Assembly: GCF_037126285.1 (NCBI RefSeq)
Contig: NZ_CP147012.1
Coordinates: forward strand, 4,734,676 to 4,798,675
Direction of reading: 5' to 3'
Source: Bernardetia sp. MNP-M8
Lineage (GTDB): Bacteria > Bacteroidota > Bacteroidia > Cytophagales > Bernardetiaceae
DNA length: 64,000 bases
Positions 17,079 through 24,476 of this stretch are shown one piece after another. A program made the position numbers and the translations under genes. Below the pieces are notes generated by a model, which was not told the DNA's origin, searched no databases, and worked only from the letters and a program-made list of their open reading frames with translations. Numbering within the stretch: the stretch's first letter is position 1; each line of letters begins with the position of its first letter.

Positions 17079-17900
17079 TTATTTTAATTTATTAATCATT
17101 TTTTTAAACAAAAAAGCCATTTTAGGTTCTGCAACAGCAGCAGCAGTTAATACTTCTTCTAACGTAATTGGCTTTACATTTTCGGGCTGACACAAATCTG
17201 TCAGAACAGAAACAGCAAAAACAGGCAGATTCATATGTACGGCTGCAATCACTTCTGGAACAGTCGACATTCCGACAGCATCTGCGCCTATCGTTCTGAG
17301 ATAACGATATTCTGCTCTCGTTTCAAGATTAGGACCCGAAACGCTAACATAAACTCCTTTATGAAACTTTATATGATGATTTTCTTTTATAATTTCGTCA
17401 GCTAACTGAATCAATTTGCTACAATACGGCTCAAACATATCTGGAAAGCGAATACCCAAGGCAGGAATATTTTTTCCAATCAAAGGATTTGAAGGCAAAA
17501 GATTGATGTGGTCTTCCAAAACCATCAGTTCACTCAATCCATAAGCAGGATTCAGCGCACCAGATGCATTCGAAACAAAAAGATAATCAATTCCCAGCAT
17601 TTTCATAACACGAACAGGGAATACAATTTGTTTCATCGAATAGCCTTCATAATAATGAAAACGTCCTTGCATAACGATTACATTCTGACCAGAGAGTTTT
17701 CCAAAAATAAGTTTTCCTGCATGACTCTCTACTGTTGAGAGTGGAAAATGGGGAATGTCTTGGTATGAAATAGTAAGTTCAATTTCTACCTCATCTACCA
17801 ATGCACCCAAACCAGTTCCCAAAATAATTCCTACTTTTGGCTTTTCTTTATAAAAAGAACGAATAAAAGTAAGTGCTTCATTGAGTTTTTCGAATTCCAT
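17079..17900 (-). CDS. punA: Purine nucleoside phosphorylase
   Basis: A 273-residue cytoplasmic enzyme of the trimeric PNP family, cleaving guanosine/inosine and deoxy forms with phosphate for purine salvage. Motifs: VGIILGTGLGALVDE (phosphate loop), ESHAGKLIFGKLSG, VMQGRFHYYEGYS, VSNASGALNPAYG, and the family signature around GPNLETRAEYRYLRTIGADAVGMS. The last block carries the purine-binding Glu and Met, and SVLTDLC follows near the C-terminus with the base-recognition Asn replaced by Asp (TDLC), as found in some bacterial enzymes. The length is typical. It may be cotranscribed with the small frameshifted gene 7 bases downstream. Confidence 0.93.
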   Translation of the reverse strand: MEFEKLNEALTFIRSFYKEKPKVGIILGTGLGALVDEVEIELTISYQDIPHFPLSTVESHAGKLIFGKLSGQNVIVMQGRFHYYEGYSMKQIVFPVRVMKMLGIDYLFVSNASGALNPAYGLSELMVLEDHINLLPSNPLIGKNIPALGIRFPDMFEPYCSKLIQLADEIIKENHHIKFHKGVYVSVSGPNLETRAEYRYLRTIGADAVGMSTVPEVIAAVHMNLPVFAVSVLTDLCQPENVKPITLEEVLTAAAVAEPKMAFLFKKMINKLK

Positions 17901-17975
17901 AGGTTTTTAGGTTTTAGGGATTAGTTGTAAATGATAAATTAAATACTATTTATACTTTGACTTTCAAATATTAAT

Positions 17976-18737
17976 CTAAATCGGCTTTTTATCCAATTTC
18001 TTCAAATATTTCAGTAAGATATAATATTTTTTAAATCGATTTCCTTTGTTGTCTTTATATTCTCCGTTTTTATCTAATGCCATTACGGTTGCTCGTTTTG
18101 TGATTCGGTGTATCACTCCTGTATAAGTCTTTCCGTCAAAAGTAAACTTTACCCAATCGTTAACTCTCAAATCATATTCTTTTAGAGCTTCCATTTTCCC
18201 AGTCAGAAGTTGGTGAGTAAAAGCTGTATGTCCGAAAATAGAATTAGCTAATTTCTTAAAATTATCCTTCTTACAACTAGAATCATTAAAGGCTATGAAT
18301 TCTATCAAATGAATAATTTCGTGTTCGATGACATGCATGAGGGCTTCTAAACGATTTTTGGTTTCAAAACCTGCTAGATTAATAGTTTTATTACTTGTTT
18401 GATCTTTGAAAGAATTAAAAATTAAATATGCAGAAATACGCATTCGAAACTGAATCGGGTTTTGCTTTGTAACTTTATAATACATTAGCTTTCCACCTGC
18501 CGAAGTCATTTTTTTAGAAAAATCAAAAGCCATTCTGTCAATTACTTTGTTCTCTTTAAAGTAATTATCAAAAAAATAAGTATCGTACAATTCAAAAATC
18601 AGTTTTATATCATTATTCGAAACGACTTGAAAATTATCCGTTTTTATTTGTTTGGATTGAATAAAAACTTGCTGACGGACTTTTTCAAATCGTTCGTTTA
18701 TTTCCTTTTTTGAATAGTTGTAGGTTAGAAGTTTCAT
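17976..18737 (-). CDS. SprT-like zinc metalloprotease domain protein
   Basis: A 253-residue protein with a SprT-like core: FELYDTYFFDNYF (near residue 48), a central strand FRMRISAYLIF, then the zinc motif HEIIH at residues 139-143, followed by HTAFTHQLL with a candidate third ligand. The C-terminal 60 residues (LRVNDWVKFTFDGKTYTGVI to LKYLKKL) look like a small beta-barrel such as a KOW/SH3-like domain, rather than the zinc ribbon of Spartan. SprT-like proteins cleave DNA-protein crosslinks in eukaryotes; the bacterial role is largely unknown. It lies 52 bases downstream of the MutS-like gene on the same strand, separated by a palindrome. Confidence 0.75.
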   Translation of the reverse strand: MKLLTYNYSKKEINERFEKVRQQVFIQSKQIKTDNFQVVSNNDIKLIFELYDTYFFDNYFKENKVIDRMAFDFSKKMTSAGGKLMYYKVTKQNPIQFRMRISAYLIFNSFKDQTSNKTINLAGFETKNRLEALMHVIEHEIIHLIEFIAFNDSSCKKDNFKKLANSIFGHTAFTHQLLTGKMEALKEYDLRVNDWVKFTFDGKTYTGVIHRITKRATVMALDKNGEYKDNKGNRFKKYYILLKYLKKLDKKPI

Positions 18738-18746
18738 AATAGTTTA

Positions 18747-18780
18747 AATCCTCAACGACGGTTAAACCTCGTTGAGGATT
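18747..18780. repeat. Palindrome between the MutS-like and SprT-like genes
   Basis: The arms AATCCTCAACG (18747-18757) and CGTTGAGGATT (18770-18780) are perfectly complementary over 11 bases. No T-run follows on the coding strand, so it is probably a small dispersed palindrome rather than a terminator. Confidence 0.6.
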
Positions 18781-18789
18781 AGATAAAAT

Positions 18790-20607
18790 TTACATTTCAA
18801 TTCCCATTTTTTGCATCAAAAATACAGCATTTGTATTCTGACAAACGCCTTTTTTAATTTTATAAGGATAATGCAGACCTGTTTCCATATTTTCTACTTC
18901 AAAGGCGTAGTTTGTAATTTTGTCTGGAAACTCAGCTTCTAATTTTGAAAGTTCGATGTCGTGAGAAGCAATAAAAGCAGTGGCAGGAAGTTTTAAAAGC
19001 TGTTTGATAATTGCTACTGAACCCAAATAACGGTCTTTTGAATTTGTTCCTCTCAAAATTTCATCTAAAAGAACTAAATTATATTCTCCTTTTTTATCTG
19101 CTTCTTCCAAAATATCAAGAATTTGTTTTAGTCGTTTTAGTTCTGCAAAGAATGAAGATTCTCCTTTTTCTAGTGAATCAATAATACGCATACTACTACT
19201 AATAAGCATAGGAACAAAATCAAATTTTGTAGCACAAACAGGCGCACCAGCGCATGCCAAAACCATATTTATTCCCAATGCTCTCAAAAATGTACTTTTT
19301 CCTGCCATATTTGAGCCTGTAATAAGTGCAATTTCACGTATATTTTTAGCTGTAAAATCATTTGCTATTCTAACTTCTTGTTTTAGAAGTGGATGCGACA
19401 TTTCTACAATCTCAAAAGCATTTTCTGTTACTTTTTGTTCGCTTCCATTCATATTCAAAACAGAAATGGTAGGAAAAATATATTCTTTATGATTGAATGA
19501 AAAAGAAGCCAAACTAAATAAAGCCTCAAATTCTGCCAGCGTTTCTACCCATTTTGGCGTATCGTTTTTATGTTCTTTTCGCCATTTTTCTAGTTTTATA
19601 GCAAAATGAATATCCCATAAAAAAAGTCCATTTAAAAACATAAAAGCAACTCCATTCATACGGTATTCAAACAATTCTAATGTTTTGGCTAATTCTTGAG
19701 CTGCCTTCGAACTTCCTTTTAGGTCATTTTGTAAAGTCTTGGTCTCCTCTTTTTGAAAAGTAGCATTTTCTATAATTTCCCATAAAGAAGCGTACTTTTG
19801 CAGAAAAGGAATGTTTTTTCCTACGGTGTCATACGTCATTTGTAGTTTAGGAAACATACTTCCCACAATTCCGAGTTGAGCTAAAGAAAGAAAAACAGGT
19901 AAAATATAAGTAACAAATCCCATAAATGTAGCTACCCAACTCAAAACAGTAATAAGAGGCAAAACAAAACGAATAATATTTAATACTTTGCTTTCCAAAA
20001 ATGAATCTTCTGATTGAAGCCATTTTTTAAGTTGAGCATATTCTTTTGGTGTTTCTTCGCTTAAATGCGCTGTTGTTTGTAAGTCAAGACGTAATTCTGT
20101 GCTTTTTTTTGAATCTTGTGCTAGTTCTTTTACAATTTCTTGTCTTTTCGTAATTGTCTTTTCATCTGTTTTTTCTGAAAGCCAATTTGCTAAAAAACTT
20201 CTTCCTACACTTGTGTGGGTGCGTGATATATAAGAGAAAAGACTTGTTTGTCCGAAAATATCCAAATCTTTGATGTAAGCGTGCAGAACATCATAAAATT
20301 CCATTCCATCATCTAGATTTTCGAAATTATACTCTAATCTTTCATTTTCTTTTTCTAAAAGAGTAATTCTTGTTTTCCAATAATTTCTTTTTTGTTCGGA
20401 TTTTTGATATAATTTTACTAAAAAAATAAATCCAAAAAACAAGAGGAAACTAGAACCAGTTACGATTTGCCAGCCTTCATTAAGCAAAAAATAAAGAACT
20501 ACTAGAGCAGCAAAAAAATAAACCAGTCTAATTGTTGCAATCAAACGAGATTGATTTTTAAATTTTGAAAAGATCTGATTAGCTTCTGAAAGATAAGATT
20601 GATACAT
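18790..20607 (-). CDS. Membrane-associated MutS-like ATPase
   Basis: A 605-residue protein with the MutS core and ATPase domains but no mismatch-recognition domain I (no F-x-E motif). Two hydrophobic stretches near the N-terminus (LIATIRLVYFFAALVVLYFLL and the next FLLFFGFIFLVKLYQ) and another pair near 210-250 suggest membrane anchoring. The ATPase has Walker A GSNMAGKST (near residue 435), the MutS signature region SSSMRIIDSLEKGESSFFAEL, and Walker B LVLLDEILRGTNSKDR. The family is common in Bacteroidota and unlikely to do classical mismatch repair. Its role is unknown; binding to DNA near the membrane is a guess. It precedes the SprT-like gene on the same strand. Confidence 0.85.
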   Translation of the reverse strand: MYQSYLSEANQIFSKFKNQSRLIATIRLVYFFAALVVLYFLLNEGWQIVTGSSFLLFFGFIFLVKLYQKSEQKRNYWKTRITLLEKENERLEYNFENLDDGMEFYDVLHAYIKDLDIFGQTSLFSYISRTHTSVGRSFLANWLSEKTDEKTITKRQEIVKELAQDSKKSTELRLDLQTTAHLSEETPKEYAQLKKWLQSEDSFLESKVLNIIRFVLPLITVLSWVATFMGFVTYILPVFLSLAQLGIVGSMFPKLQMTYDTVGKNIPFLQKYASLWEIIENATFQKEETKTLQNDLKGSSKAAQELAKTLELFEYRMNGVAFMFLNGLFLWDIHFAIKLEKWRKEHKNDTPKWVETLAEFEALFSLASFSFNHKEYIFPTISVLNMNGSEQKVTENAFEIVEMSHPLLKQEVRIANDFTAKNIREIALITGSNMAGKSTFLRALGINMVLACAGAPVCATKFDFVPMLISSSMRIIDSLEKGESSFFAELKRLKQILDILEEADKKGEYNLVLLDEILRGTNSKDRYLGSVAIIKQLLKLPATAFIASHDIELSKLEAEFPDKITNYAFEVENMETGLHYPYKIKKGVCQNTNAVFLMQKMGIEM

Positions 20608-20757
20608 ATTAGAGTAGATAATTGTCAGTTAATAACTATTTGTATTATAAAACATTGTTTAAAAAATGTAATATTAAAAGTAATAATTTGTATTTTAATC
20701 ACTTAATAATTATTGAAAACAATCTGAAATAATAAAGGTTTTATTTTAAATAAAGTG

Positions 20758-20765
20758 TACTTTTG
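20758..20765 (+). promoter_or_regulatory. Candidate -7 promoter element, GNAT-nitrilase leader
   Basis: TACTTTTG is an exact match to the Bacteroidota -7 consensus TAnnTTTG, 230 bases before the gene. Transcription from here would include both downstream hairpins. The -33 element is not clear. Confidence 0.45.
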
Positions 20766-20864
20766 CGTGCTTTTATGACTGCACTTAATCGCTCAATTAC
20801 TCATTAATCTATATTTTCTTTGGAGAAAACGAGTCTAAAAAATGAGATTGCAAATATACATAAT

Positions 20865-20905
20865 ACTCTACAAACAGACTTCAAAAAAGCACTTGTTTGT
20901 AGAGT
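20865..20905 (+). promoter_or_regulatory. Leader hairpin upstream of GNAT-nitrilase gene
   Basis: ACTCTACAAACA (20865-20876) pairs perfectly over 12 bases with TGTTTGTAGAGT (20894-20905) across a 17-base loop. No T-run follows, so it is not a terminator by itself. Together with the terminator-like hairpin at 20912-20940 it forms a two-stem leader. Confidence 0.6.
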
Positions 20906-20911
20906 GATTTT

Positions 20912-20940
20912 ACAGAACAATTCTTAGTTCTGTGTTTTTT
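20912..20940 (+). terminator. Terminator-like hairpin in the GNAT-nitrilase leader
   Basis: ACAGAAC (20912-20918) pairs with GTTCTGT (20927-20933), followed by G and six T. It lies 53 bases before the ATG, in the sense direction, so it could attenuate expression. A small frame of 10 codons (20775-20807, MTALNRSITH) lies upstream but shows no repeated codon. Confidence 0.6.
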
Positions 20941-20993
20941 AACCTAAATTAGTAGCTTTTACTAATTAAAAATTTAATTTTTAACTTACTTTT

Positions 20994-22562
20994 ATGTCAA
21001 TAGATAAAAAAGAAAATGTTATATCGACTTTCGAAACTGAACAACACGTATTAAAACTTCGTACTGTTGAGCCAACCGATGCAGCCGATATTGAAGAAAT
21101 ATCAAAACTGATTTATGCAAAAGATCAAGCGTGGACGAAAGAGTCAATTATGAAATTGCTTGAAATGTTTCCAGAAGGACAGATTTGTATAGAAGACAAA
21201 GGAAAAGTAATTGCTTATGCGCTTAGTATGGTAATTGATTATTCCAAATTTGGAGATAATCATACTTATCATGATATTGTAAGAGATAATTTTATAAATC
21301 ACGACGACGATGGAGATGTTATTTACGGAATTGAGGTAAGTGTAAATCCAAATAGCCGTAATATGCGTTTGGGAAGACGTCTTTATGATGCTCGTAAAGA
21401 ATTATGTGAAAATCTAAACCTAAAAGGGATTATTGCTGGAGGACGTATGCCAAACTTTAGTAAATATTCTGATTCGGTAACACCTAGACAATATCTAGAG
21501 AAAGTACGCCAAAAAGAAATTTACGATCCTGTTTTGACATTTCAATTGAGTAATGGTTTTCACGTAAAAAAAGTATTGCGCAATTATTTACCTGATGATA
21601 TAGAATCAGAAGCATACGCAAGTCTTTTAAAGTGGGATAATATTTATTATGAAGAAAAACCTGCTCTTGTAAACCAACCAAAAGAAGTTATACGTATTGG
21701 TGTGGTTCAGTGGCAGATGCGTAATGTAAAATCAGTAGAATCGTTTTTTGAGAATGTTGAGTTTTTCGTAGATGCGCTTAGCTCATACCGTGCTGATTTT
21801 GTTCTCTTCCCTGAATTTTTCAATGTTCCTTTGATGGCAGAGTTTAATGAAGAAGATACAGCAAAGGCAATTCGAAAACTAGCAGAATATACCGAAGAAG
21901 TTAGAGATAAACTTGTGGGTTATGCTGTTTCTTATAATGTAAATATTATTGGAGGAAGTCTTCCTTTATATGAGAATGGAAAGCTCTATAATGTTTCTTA
22001 TTTGTGCCGTCGTGATGGAACGTGGGATGTTCAATACAAAATTCATATTACACCAAGTGAAGTAAATGATTACGGAATGGTTGGTGGAAACAAAGTAAAA
22101 GTTTTTGAAACTGATGTAGCAAAAATTGGTATTTTAATTTGTTATGACTCAGAATTTCCAGAGCTTTCTCGTATGATGGCAGAAGAAGGAATGCAAATTT
22201 TGTTTGTTCCTTTCTCTACTGACATGCAGAATGGTTATATGCGTGTACGTGTTTGTTCTCAAGCTCGTGCTGTTGAGAATGAATGTTATGTAGCCATTGC
22301 AGGTAGTGTAGGAAATCTTCCAAAGGTAAAAAATATGGATATTCAGTTTGCTCAGTCGGCTGTTTTCTCACCTTCAGATTATTCTTTTCCTAATAATGCC
22401 ATTATTGCAGAAGCAACTCCAAATACAGAAATGACAATGATTGCTGATGTAAATCTTGATTTATTGAAAGAATTACATAGTCATGGTAGCGTTCGTAACT
22501 TAAAAGACCGACGCACTGATATTTATTCTTTGAAATGGAAGAAGAAAAGTGAAGATAAGTAA
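20994..22562 (+). CDS. Fused GNAT acetyltransferase and carbon-nitrogen hydrolase
   Basis: A 522-residue two-domain protein. Residues 10-215 are a GNAT acetyltransferase: YGIEVSVNPNSRNMRLGRRLYDAR holds the acetyl-CoA-binding beta4-alpha3 loop (R-x-x-x-G-x-R). Residues 230-510 form a nitrilase-superfamily hydrolase with the Glu-Lys-Cys triad: Glu in FVLFPEFFNVP, Lys in WDVQYKIHITPSE, and Cys in ILICYDSEFPE. The same fusion occurs across Bacteroidota; a joined amide hydrolysis and acetylation of one substrate is plausible, but no reaction is established. It is preceded by a structured leader and followed by a 20-bp terminator palindrome, so it is a monocistronic unit. Confidence 0.9.
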   Translation: MSIDKKENVISTFETEQHVLKLRTVEPTDAADIEEISKLIYAKDQAWTKESIMKLLEMFPEGQICIEDKGKVIAYALSMVIDYSKFGDNHTYHDIVRDNFINHDDDGDVIYGIEVSVNPNSRNMRLGRRLYDARKELCENLNLKGIIAGGRMPNFSKYSDSVTPRQYLEKVRQKEIYDPVLTFQLSNGFHVKKVLRNYLPDDIESEAYASLLKWDNIYYEEKPALVNQPKEVIRIGVVQWQMRNVKSVESFFENVEFFVDALSSYRADFVLFPEFFNVPLMAEFNEEDTAKAIRKLAEYTEEVRDKLVGYAVSYNVNIIGGSLPLYENGKLYNVSYLCRRDGTWDVQYKIHITPSEVNDYGMVGGNKVKVFETDVAKIGILICYDSEFPELSRMMAEEGMQILFVPFSTDMQNGYMRVRVCSQARAVENECYVAIAGSVGNLPKVKNMDIQFAQSAVFSPSDYSFPNNAIIAEATPNTEMTMIADVNLDLLKELHSHGSVRNLKDRRTDIYSLKWKKKSEDK

Positions 22563-22661
22563 ATAAAATAGTTATTAGTGATAAATTGTAAGTGATAAGA
22601 AATAGTACATTTATAATATTCAATAACTTTTCTTTTTCTATTATCATTTTTTCATCAACAT

Positions 22662-22701
22662 AAAAAAGTCTATTTCAAAATATTTTGAAATAGACTTTTT
22701 T
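22662..22701. terminator. Bidirectional terminator after GNAT-nitrilase gene
   Basis: A perfect 20-bp palindrome: six A, GTCTATTTCAAAAT, then its exact complement ending in six T. It suits termination in both directions, of the hydrolase gene on plus and of any RNA made from 22790 downward on minus. Confidence 0.85.
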
Positions 22702-22715
22702 AGTTTTAATAAAAT

Positions 22716-22780
22716 AAGGAGAGAAAACACAGGTACAAGCCCGTCAATGAATGACATCCCTGCCCTGATCACTTCTCCTT
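22716..22780. ncRNA. Candidate structured RNA of unknown family (strand uncertain)
   Basis: This 65-base block is notably GC-richer than its flanks and lies between two strong terminators, with no reading frame. Nested complementary segments can be drawn: AAGGAGA (22716-22722) with TCTCCTT (22774-22780), CAGG (22730-22733) with CCTG (22764-22767), and GTCA (22743-22746) with TGAC (22752-22755) closing a five-base loop. Both strands are possible: on minus it would end in the 20-bp terminator at 22662-22701; on plus the outer stem runs into TTTTGCCTTT. It lacks the GGAA loop and AGCAG segment of SRP RNA and I match it to no riboswitch I know. The structure is hand-drawn. Confidence 0.45.
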
Positions 22781-22791
22781 TTGCCTTTGTA

Positions 22792-22815
22792 TAAAAAACA
22801 GGGTTAAAACCCTGT
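22792..22815 (-). terminator. Terminator of ybaB
   Basis: ACAGGGTT-AA-AACCCTGT (22798-22815) is an 8-bp perfect stem; on the minus strand it is followed by TTTTTT (22797 down to 22792). It lies 58 bases after the ybaB stop. Confidence 0.85.
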
Positions 22816-22872
22816 CCAATTGAATGTAGTTGCTAATAATTTAATTTACAATTTAGCATTTACAATTCAATA

Positions 22873-23208
22873 CTACATTCCCATTCCACCTAAATCCATA
22901 CCAGGGATATTAGGCATCATTCCTTCTGTGCTTTTTTGCATGTGTTCTTTACTTTTTTCTTCTGCGCCTTCTAATGCCTTGTTTACTGCTGCTACAATTA
23001 AATCTTGTAACATTTCTTTATCATCTGCTTTTATAATATCAGCATCGATATCTAGTTTAATGACTTGTTTTTTTCCGTTAGCTACTGCTTTTACCATTCC
23101 ACCACCTGCTTCTCCTTCGGCTGTAATATTTACGAGTTGTTCTTGCACTTCTTGAAGTTTGGCTTGCATTTCACGCACTTTACCAAACATTTTCATCATG
23201 TCTTTCAT
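22873..23208 (-). CDS. YbaB/EbfC family nucleoid-associated protein
   Basis: A 111-residue protein of the YbaB/EbfC family. MFGKVREMQAKLQEVQEQL forms the N-terminal helix, and GGGMVKAVANGKKQVIKLDID is the conserved beta region with the G-x-V-x-V-x-x-x-G pattern; the C-terminal helix MLQDLIVAAVNKALEGAEEKSKEHM follows, and a Gly/Met-rich tail ends the protein. The family forms dimers like tweezers that bind DNA with little sequence preference and compact the nucleoid. In many bacteria ybaB lies next to dnaX and recR; here neither is adjacent. It has its own terminator. Confidence 0.92.
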   Translation of the reverse strand: MKDMMKMFGKVREMQAKLQEVQEQLVNITAEGEAGGGMVKAVANGKKQVIKLDIDADIIKADDKEMLQDLIVAAVNKALEGAEEKSKEHMQKSTEGMMPNIPGMDLGGMGM

Positions 23209-23384
23209 ATCGAATAGGTTTGTTAGTTAATTCTTATCAATTTTTATAATTCGTTTGAATGAAAGTAAAATTACAAAAATTATTGTTTAAATTTTATTTT
23301 TTCACTTTGACTTTCAAATTTTCAATTCAGTTTTATCTTAATGGAACGTTTAGTTTATTAAAAAGTTTAAAATATACGCTACAT

Positions 23385-24371
23385 TTAAAACCATAGTTCT
23401 AAATCTTGTTCTATAAAACCAATTGGTAAGAGAATTTTTTCTAACTCTTCTTTTTTATAGATTTGATTTACCAACTGTTGCAAGCTATCATTTAAGAAAT
23501 TATCTTCTATACTAATTTCTTGAATAATTGCGCCTCTGCTTAATTTTATTTTGATTCTATATTCTTGATTTTTGAACGTAATTTTTCTAGTAACTTCACT
23601 CGCTGGCGAACGTCCCCAAATCCACTCAAAAGATTTATACTTTTCTTGTGCTAATTTTTCTATTTCAATTATCTCATCTTCTGTTAGTCTATGCAAATGA
23701 AAAGGTATATTAAAATACAATAGAATAAAATGAGCCAACTTTTCTTCAAACTCTTCTATTGTTAGAATATCTTCATTATCATTCTGTTTTAAAATATCTT
23801 TGATATTCATTACTTTACTTCTTACTGATTTAAGACTTTTTGAATTAACTTCGATATTTGTAGGAATTGTTATAGCTTTTTCTAGTTTTTCTAAATCTGT
23901 ATCAAAAAGAAGTGTTCCGTGTGTGATAAAACGGTGTTTGTTGGTATACTGAGCTGTACCTGTGATTTTTCGTTTTTCTCCTTTTTCATTTTCTAGCCAA
24001 ATGTCTGAACGCTTACCAATAGAAGCATTTAGATTTACTGTTTTCAAAAACTCTACAATAGGAACTAGCAGTGAATCATAATTAGCTACCATTTTTGTGT
24101 CTAATGGCTTTATAAAGCTAAAGTTTAGATTATTCAAATCGTGATATACAGTTCCACCACCCGAAATACGACGAGAAAGAAAAATATCTTGAGCATTGAG
24201 ATAATTAAAATTCATTTCTTCCCAAGCATTCTGATTTTTTCCCATGACTAAGGAAGGTTCATTTCTGTAAAAAAGTAAATACTCACTTTCTTTATCAGTA
24301 AAATTAGATAGATATTCTTCTAAAGCGAGATTAAAAAATGGATAGTGAGAGGGTGAAAAGATTAGTTTCAA
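23385..24371 (-). CDS. lplA: Lipoate-protein ligase
   Basis: A 328-residue cytoplasmic enzyme that activates free lipoate with ATP and transfers it to lipoyl domains of 2-oxoacid dehydrogenases and glycine cleavage H protein. Motifs: FYRNEPSLVMGKNQNAWEE (lipoyl-AMP pocket near residue 45), RRISGGGTVYHDLNNLNFS near 87 (the R-R-x-x-G-G-G-x-V-x-H-D signature), then KRKITGTAQY with the catalytic Lys region and HGTLLFDTDLEKL. The C-terminal domain (residues 250-328) corresponds to the LplA accessory domain. The length is typical of LplA (about 330). It is transcribed alone; neighbours are ybaB and the HTTM protein. Confidence 0.93.
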   Translation of the reverse strand: MKLIFSPSHYPFFNLALEEYLSNFTDKESEYLLFYRNEPSLVMGKNQNAWEEMNFNYLNAQDIFLSRRISGGGTVYHDLNNLNFSFIKPLDTKMVANYDSLLVPIVEFLKTVNLNASIGKRSDIWLENEKGEKRKITGTAQYTNKHRFITHGTLLFDTDLEKLEKAITIPTNIEVNSKSLKSVRSKVMNIKDILKQNDNEDILTIEEFEEKLAHFILLYFNIPFHLHRLTEDEIIEIEKLAQEKYKSFEWIWGRSPASEVTRKITFKNQEYRIKIKLSRGAIIQEISIEDNFLNDSLQQLVNQIYKKEELEKILLPIGFIEQDLELWF

Positions 24372-24476
24372 AATGAGTTAAATTTTATATAGGATGGTAA
24401 ATAAGCTCAAAAATAGTTTTGCAAAAATACTCTAAAAATTTATTTCTTTATTTTCTTTTAAAAAGAATAAATAGTG

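Noticed and set aside
22716-22780. Small SRP (4.5S) RNA
   Set aside because: Position and size would fit, but neither strand has the GGAA tetraloop with the CAGG/AGCAG internal loop that all small SRP RNAs share.
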